A stretch of 64,000 nt of DNA, taken from NCBI GenBank assembly GCA_951213105.1, contig OX578147.1:125810822-125874821 (forward strand). Direction: 5' to 3'. The position numbers and the translations under genes were made by a program. Source of the stretch: Amaurobius ferox. Lineage: Eukaryota; Arthropoda; Arachnida; Araneae; Amaurobiidae. This document shows positions 58,201 to 64,000 of the stretch, in pieces. The stretch's first letter is position 1, and every line of letters starts with the position of its first letter. A model generated the notes under the pieces. That model did not search any database. It saw only the letters and a list, made by a program, of their open reading frames with translations, and was not told the origin of the DNA.

Positions 58201-58979
58201 TGGACCCCCACTTTCGGATTGAGCTTCCCCCCTTTTAAATTGTGAGCCCTTCCTGTGTACCTGTGCTACCTACGCTCCCCCTTTTTTCTTGAAATCGTCC
58301 TTTCCCTGCGACAGCTCCTGTGCCTTCATCGTTCTCTTCTTCCCTTTTGATTTATCTCCATTAACTCATTATATCAAATCCTGCCCTGTTTCATGTAATG
58401 CATTGGAAAATTTTTATTTTTTTTTGTTTTTAATTTTTCAATCCCTTAGCCCTACGGCTGTTAGTGTTTGTTTTCCACCTTCCTTTTGCTAAATTAATTT
58501 GGAATTTCTGGCACTATGCGTTCAGAACATCTTTTGTGGTAACGCTGAAATTTCTTAGTCTCTCCCTTTGGCTCCGCCCTGCGTTGAACTGACATCCCTT
58601 TTTCTCTTTTTGCTCTCATTGGCGTCCCTCTGTAGATTTTCACCTGGGTTTTTTCTCCCTTTTGTTTCCCTTTGTTGTAGCTCCCTTTTTTTGGCTTTAA
58701 TTTGCTCGCTGCTGCTCTCCTCCCCCCTCTTTTTGCATTGTTTGGCCCTTTCTCCCTGTAATTCTCACTTTTGCCTGGTCTTGCTTGTCGTACTTATCAC
58801 TTCGGATAAAAATCTTCATTAAATGTACCATATATGTTTTTCTGTGTGTATATTGATTATATATTTTTAATTCTGCTGAACATAAAATGATTATAACTTC
58901 TGTTCTCGAACCAATTGATCAAATCCACAGAATCTAAAGGAATATTTCTCACTAAAAGACTTATAAACTCTGCATAAAA

Positions 58980-60727
58980 ATGAACAACTCTCCATCATTT
59001 TTGGACTTTCCAGCTCTCCCACTTGTTATCAGACAACCGGTTACTCCATCAACAACTGAAACTAAAACGAACATCCAAGAAACCAATCGTCTTCCACCCC
59101 CTGCTGCGTTGCCGGACGTTACCCACGAAACACCTTCTACTCCATCCACCTCTGTGATACCAACAACCTCAAAGTCTACAAACCCAGAAGAACAACTTTT
59201 AAACCCTGAAGAACGTTTGGCCCTGGAAAACATACTACTGCAAATATCCAACAAAAACCTCAGAGAAAACCACCCAGTCTTACCAAATTACAACCAACAG
59301 CCAAACTGGTCGACTTTAAAACCAATTCCAGTTTTTCTTACTCTGAAGCAGCTGCATCCTCTCCAGCTCTCATCCCACCTCTGCCTGAAAGAAGTTCCAT
59401 ATATTCCACTCCTAAATCTCAGTACATTGTATTCTCAAAACCTAAACCTGCTGAAAATAGAATTCAACCTTCTGAAAATAGAATTCAACCTTCGCCCCCA
59501 CCGTCCACTCATTCTAAGGAAGTCCTTGACGACGACATCTCTATCACTACCACTGACCTCATTGATGAAAATACCGACTACCAGAACTGTTTTCTTCTCA
59601 AGGTTCAACGCTTTTCAAATCAAATGTTCAACTATATAACCAGATACATTCGGCCTAACCTAACCCAGACGAAATATCTTACCGAGAAGATGGCCTCTCT
59701 CAAAGACGCTTGTCTCCTTTTCGAAAACCAGATTCAAAACAGCTCTTCCCCCCTTGGATCAGACCCTAAAGATGTGATTAATGACATAAAAAATACCTTC
59801 AATAACAACCTCTTGGAACTCAAAAACTCTATCGAAGACAGTCTGGCTATCATCACCACTAATCTGACCAAAAACCTTCCAGAATTGATTAATGAATCCG
59901 TCAAGTCTAACCTGAATGAACTTGCCACCTCTGGAGTCATCCCTTCAAGTGCAACACCTACTCCTGCTCCTGCCACTAAACCTACATATGCTACACTACT
60001 ACTTCAGGGGAAGGATAGAAGTAAGAACAACACACAACTTAAGGGAGATCTTCTCTCCCTTAATTGTCCCCCTGAAGTCCGCATTAAGAACATTTCAACG
60101 ATGAATAATGGGACATTGAAAATTACATGCGGAAATGCTGATGCTGATGCACTGTTACCTAAATTTATTAATTCTACAATAGGAGAAAGATTTAACATAC
60201 GCAAGCAACCGGACAGAACACAGACTCTCATCATGTTTAATGTCCCCGACTATTTTGAAGAAAAGGATGTCGAGCTCCTTATCTCCCGCAGCTTTCCACC
60301 CAAGTTACTCAAGGAAATCAAAATTATCAGAAGATTTAAAAATAGACAGGGTTCCTACAACTGGGTCTTCTTACTGGACATCACCTCGGCCAAATTTCTG
60401 CTTGATCTTGGGAAGGTGTTTCATCATTTTCATTATTTTCTGATAAAAAAATATATTGCACTACAGATCTGCTACAAATGCCAGGGATTCGCCCACACAG
60501 CTAACTACTGTACGTGTACGTCCGGCAATTGCAGCAACTGCACTAAAAGCGATCATACACACAAAACTTGCAAAGCAAAAAAACCGACATGTGTAAATTG
60601 CACAACAGCAAATGAAGCTGATCCTAACTTGAACTGGCCTACCGACCACAACTCCAGAGACCGTTCAAAATGTTGTGCTATGCAGCGAGAACTATCCCGT
60701 ATTCACGAACTCCAGAAAAATGGATAG
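58980..60727 (+). pseudogene. LINE-2 ORF1: gag-like protein with zinc knuckles (one frameshift)
   Basis: Start ATG at 58980 after AAAA. The N-terminal part is Pro/Thr/Ser-rich. The frame shifts in the A5 run near 59247-59253; after it the protein continues without interruption through 59624-60727. A 12-residue direct repeat (ENRIQPS twice, 59455-59488) is visible. The middle has a possible RRM-like region (TLIMFNVPDYFEEKDVELL). The C-terminus has knuckles CYKCQGFAHTANYC and CSNCTKSDHTHKTC, then CVNC...H...C..M.REL as in R1/I elements. It stops TAG at 60725. It is expected to coat the element RNA. A 185-bp gap separates it from ORF2. Confidence 0.85.
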
Positions 60728-60912
60728 GTCTTCTCACTATGTGAACTTTTGATCTCCTTTCTTTTGTTGTATTCAAGACTTTTTTTATTTGTTGCTTATT
60801 TTCATGTTTTATATATTCATTTGTTTATAATGTTGTTTGTTGTTTTTATGTTGTATCATATATATGTTTCCCTTCTTTCCCCTCCTCTGGATTTTGGCAT
60901 TTTTCTTCGCTT

Positions 60913-63900
60913 ATGGTTCTGACCTTTCTACAATTTAACGCTAACCACTCATTAGCCGCCCACAACAACTTGTTCCAATTTGCTAATGAACATTCCTTTG
61001 ATGTCGTTAGTCTTCAGGAACCGTATGTCGGCAATGTCTCCCTTCTTTCCCCCCCTGGGGGAATTAAGCAATTTCACTCCCTTTCAAAAAAAGCCGTTAT
61101 ACTTATTTTCAACACAAATCTAAAAGCTGTACTTAAGTACCAATCTAATTCATTTGTCCTTGTCGAGCTATTACTCCCTGAAAATAAAACCCTTAACCTT
61201 ATTTCACTTTACTTTCCACCACATGATTCGATCCCTGACCTGCTTTCAGAATTTACCTCCTTGGACTTCCTGTCCTCAAACTTCCTTATCCTTGGAGATT
61301 TTAATGCCAGGGCCCAGATGTGGGGATACAGTTTCATTGATCGCCGAGGGTACAACATTATCGATTTTTGCCTTGCTAACAATCTTATTGTGCTTAATGA
61401 TCCTAAACGTGGTCCAACATTCTGTTCCCCCTCCGGTAAAGGAAACCCTGATCTTTCGCTAACATCATTTGGATTTTATGACTTTATTCAAAATTGGGAG
61501 ATTCTCCCGAGTGAATCCTTTAGTGATCACAAATTTGTCAAAATTACACTTGATGTCAACCCCTCTTTAGATAATTCATTCTACCTTAAAACAAACTACG
61601 GTCTTGGCAAATTTATATACAACTTTAAATCTCATATCAAAACCTTTTCCCAGGCAATTGACAAAATATCCGATCCCCTTTCTCTTAACAACTTTATAAA
61701 AAATTTTATAGAAACTACCCAATCATGTGCCTTCAAATATATTAAGAAAAAGAAGACATCGAGACGACTTAAAATTAAATGGTGGAATAGTGAACTTTCT
61801 ACATTCCGTAATTACGTCACAGCGCTCTTTAAACGCATCAAGTCACTCGAGAGAATCTCCGCTCCCTCGGATCAAATTTCAGAGGCCAAAATTAAATATA
61901 AACTTAACAGAGCTAAATTCAAAAAACTTATTAACAAAGCCAAAAGGGATTCCTGGAATAAATTCTGCACCAATTGCTCTTCCAAATTCGGTTCTCAATT
62001 TAAATTCGCCTTTCAAAAACAGAATAAATTTAACAATATTAACTTACAATTCCCTAACGAAATTAATCTCGACTACAGTTCCAAAATTCAACGTCTTTTG
62101 GACCACACTTTTAAAGAGGATCCTTCTTTTACAGGTTTCCCATTAACTTCGAACACCTCTGGGGGCTTGGGTCCTGTTTCTGATGAAGAGCTCTCACTTG
62201 TTATAAATCATCTTCCCAATGGTAAATCTCCCGGTATTGACCTTCTAGACTTCAAAATCTGGAAATCACTCTACAATTCTTTCCCCTTTTTATTTTCCAA
62301 ATTATTTAATCTATGTTTCCAATTTTGTTACTTCCCCGAATGTTTACGTAATGCGAAAATCCTATTTCTTAATAAACCTGGAAGAGATCCCTCTCTTATA
62401 ACCTCATATCGTCCTATCTGTCTCCTACCTACATTTGGGAAAATATTAGAAAAACTTTTTGTAAACAGATTAAATTATTGGATCGTTAACAATGAGGCTC
62501 TTCATCCGTTACAATTTAGGTTTCGGGAACTCACGAGCTGTGAGGATGCTGCCCACAGACTAATCTCAGTTATCAAAAATTTTAAACCTGGACACTTCGT
62601 GTCTCTTACCACTGTGGACATCTGCGGAGCATTTGACTCCCTAAATTGGAATATTTTACCCTCTACTCTTCAAGCAATCAATTTACCCCCTGAATATTGT
62701 AACTTTATATATTCATACCTTGACACCCGATATATTTCTTATTCCGATGGTATATTTTCCTCCTCTAAAATTATCTCTTCTAGTGCTCCACAGGGATCCG
62801 TCTTATCGCCTCTCCTGTGGAACATCTATTTCAATAAACTTTTACTCCTTAATGATGACAAAAATTATATACAGGCCTTCGCAGATGATCTGGCAGTGGT
62901 GACCTTTGGCGACTCTCTCCGTTCCATCTCCGCTAACACCAATTCCATCCTCTCCTCTGTTTCCGACACTCTTGCTTCTCTTTTACTTAAATCCTCCCCT
63001 GACAAATCCCAGTGCATCATCTTCAATAAAACCCGTGCTAAAAGACGCCTGAACCCGCGTATCAAAATTCTTAACTCCCCCCTTAAAATTACCCGACATC
63101 TAAAATACCTTGGAATCCTTATAGACGACAATTTAACCTGGAGCCCACACATTTTCTACTTAAAGGAGAAATGCTTTAAGCTCTCTTCTACATTTGGGAA
63201 AATCTCGGGAAATAACTGGGGTATAAATAAAGCCTACCTTAAAATCTGGTACTTGGCGGTCATTGAAAAAATTATCACTTATGGCTCAGGAGTGTGGGGT
63301 AAAAACCTGACGGGGGCACAAACTAAGAAACTTCTTTCTCTTCAAAGGATTTTCCTGTTGAAAATTTGTTCCGGATTTAGAACAACTTCCAGCATTTCTC
63401 TTTACTCCATTACCGGTATCCCCCCGGTTCACCTTGTCATACAAAACCTTCATAAAAAATTTCATTTTTGGAAGAATCACGTTGACCTTTTTCAAACTCC
63501 TTCCCTCCCTTCTCCTTTCTTGTTTGATTCAAACACCCCTTCCTCTGGCCTTTTACCCTGTCACCGTATTGTTAACATCCCTGTTCGAAATCCCACGACA
63601 TTTTCAGACATTAACATTTATACTGATGGATCGAAAACGGACAACAATATTGGATATTCTATTTGTATTTTCAAACTAAATAACCTCCTTGAAACATTTA
63701 CTTTTAAACTTAAAGAAGGTAATACAGTTTTTCAAGCTGAGATCTCAGCTATTAACTTTGCAATTCATTGGGCACGTGATAATCAACTCAAAGTTAATAT
63801 TTTTACGGACAGTCTGTCTTCTCTTTTGGCCCTCAAATCTGTCAAAAATAAATCTAAATTTCTTAGTGAAATTAAACTCTCGGCCCTTTCGAACTCCAAA

Positions 63901-64000
63901 TTTATTAACCTCCAATGGGTTAAGGCCCACATTGGTACTTTGGGAAATGAAGTTGCTGATTCCTATGCCAAAACTGCTGCCCTTTCCGGTACTCCTACAC
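60913..64000 (+). CDS. LINE-2 ORF2: endonuclease-RT-RNase H polyprotein, intact, open at window end
   Basis: One frame stays open from ATG 60913 to the window end, at least 1029 codons. APE endonuclease: LQFNANHS, SLQEPYVG, LGDFNARA (about 61295), FSDHK. A basic linker KKKKTSRRLKIKWW follows. RT: KSPGIDLLDFKIW, YRPICLLPTFGKILE, motif A LTTVDICGAFDSLNW, motif B APQGSVLSPLLWNIYF, motif C QAFADDLAVV (about 62876). RNase H: IYTDGSKTD (about 63620), AEISAINFAIHWA, FTDSLSSLLAL, NEVADSYA (about 63947), giving the D-E-D-D set. All core catalytic residues are present, so the protein is probably functional. Start choice: first ATG before the conserved endonuclease N-terminus; no earlier in-frame ATG is close. 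Confidence 0.92.
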   Translation, partial: MVLTFLQFNANHSLAAHNNLFQFANEHSFDVVSLQEPYVGNVSLLSPPGGIKQFHSLSKKAVILIFNTNLKAVLKYQSNSFVLVELLLPENKTLNLISLYFPPHDSIPDLLSEFTSLDFLSSNFLILGDFNARAQMWGYSFIDRRGYNIIDFCLANNLIVLNDPKRGPTFCSPSGKGNPDLSLTSFGFYDFIQNWEILPSESFSDHKFVKITLDVNPSLDNSFYLKTNYGLGKFIYNFKSHIKTFSQAIDKISDPLSLNNFIKNFIETTQSCAFKYIKKKKTSRRLKIKWWNSELSTFRNYVTALFKRIKSLERISAPSDQISEAKIKYKLNRAKFKKLINKAKRDSWNKFCTNCSSKFGSQFKFAFQKQNKFNNINLQFPNEINLDYSSKIQRLLDHTFKEDPSFTGFPLTSNTSGGLGPVSDEELSLVINHLPNGKSPGIDLLDFKIWKSLYNSFPFLFSKLFNLCFQFCYFPECLRNAKILFLNKPGRDPSLITSYRPICLLPTFGKILEKLFVNRLNYWIVNNEALHPLQFRFRELTSCEDAAHRLISVIKNFKPGHFVSLTTVDICGAFDSLNWNILPSTLQAINLPPEYCNFIYSYLDTRYISYSDGIFSSSKIISSSAPQGSVLSPLLWNIYFNKLLLLNDDKNYIQAFADDLAVVTFGDSLRSISANTNSILSSVSDTLASLLLKSSPDKSQCIIFNKTRAKRRLNPRIKILNSPLKITRHLKYLGILIDDNLTWSPHIFYLKEKCFKLSSTFGKISGNNWGINKAYLKIWYLAVIEKIITYGSGVWGKNLTGAQTKKLLSLQRIFLLKICSGFRTTSSISLYSITGIPPVHLVIQNLHKKFHFWKNHVDLFQTPSLPSPFLFDSNTPSSGLLPCHRIVNIPVRNPTTFSDINIYTDGSKTDNNIGYSICIFKLNNLLETFTFKLKEGNTVFQAEISAINFAIHWARDNQLKVNIFTDSLSSLLALKSVKNKSKFLSEIKLSALSNSKFINLQWVKAHIGTLGNEVADSYAKTAALSGTPT

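Larger units (their letters stand above)
58201..64000 (+). mobile_element. LINE-2: R1/I-like non-LTR retrotransposon, continues past window end
   Basis: Starts where the SINE body ends (58200). A pyrimidine-rich 5' UTR of about 780 bp (58201-58979) precedes ORF1 (58980) and ORF2 (60913). ORF2 is open to the last base, so the 3' end lies outside. The RNase H domain and R1-like zinc knuckles put it in the I/R1 side of the LINE tree, distinct from LINE-1. Its only visible lesion is a single shift in ORF1. Confidence 0.85.

Overview
This is eukaryotic, AT-rich, repeat-dominated DNA. I find no host protein-coding gene that I can defend, and no rRNA or true tRNA gene. The repeat mix fits an arthropod, most likely an arachnid: many decayed Tc1/mariner copies, Penelope-like elements (PLEs) with hammerhead-type ribozyme motifs, jockey-like and R1/I-like LINEs, tRNA-headed SINEs and a hAT MITE. 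The arachnid assignment is inference; nothing in the window proves it.

Layout. 0-5 kb: intergenic DNA with two SINEs that have perfect 12-bp target duplications, then a hAT-like transposase relic split by a hAT MITE. 5-8.4 kb: an almost open PLE reverse transcriptase (PLE-1) flanked by inverted repeats. 10-15.5 kb: two Tc1 pseudogenes, a PLE tail with a ribozyme motif, and an internally deleted mariner-type element. 15.6-21.3 kb: diverged dispersed repeats, a 117-bp tandem repeat and two SINEs. 22.3-25 kb: a 2.6-kb palindrome made of two head-to-head PLE fragments (PLE-2). 25.2-28 kb: a mariner-like element with ~190-bp TIRs and a deleted Tc1. 29-30.7 kb: a 5'-truncated PLE with a GIY-YIG domain, bracketed by ~320-bp inverted arms that each carry a ribozyme motif (PLE-3). 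31-33.4 kb: two tandem arrays (31-bp and 27-bp units). 34.3-42.5 kb: a Tc1 inside a dispersed repeat, then a full-length jockey-like LINE (LINE-1) inserted in another Tc1 with a 13-bp target duplication. 45.6-47.1 kb: a Tc1 with two catalytic Asp lost. 51.5-52.1 kb: a probable solo LTR. 56.3-58.2 kb: a SINE array containing a ~570-bp duplication. 58.2-64 kb: a second LINE (LINE-2) whose ORF2 (endonuclease, RT, RNase H) is open to the window end.

These elements act selfishly rather than as a pathway. LINE-2 looks youngest. LINE-1 and PLE-1 are close to intact, and most of their frame breaks lie in C or G homopolymers, so some breaks may be assembly errors. Nested insertions give a relative order: the Tc1 at 42 kb predates LINE-1; the 34.3-36 kb repeat predates its Tc1; the hAT relic predates the MITE. 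The most notable biology is the PLE group: inverted-arm architecture in all three coding copies, and three short hammerhead-type motifs with compensatory stem changes.
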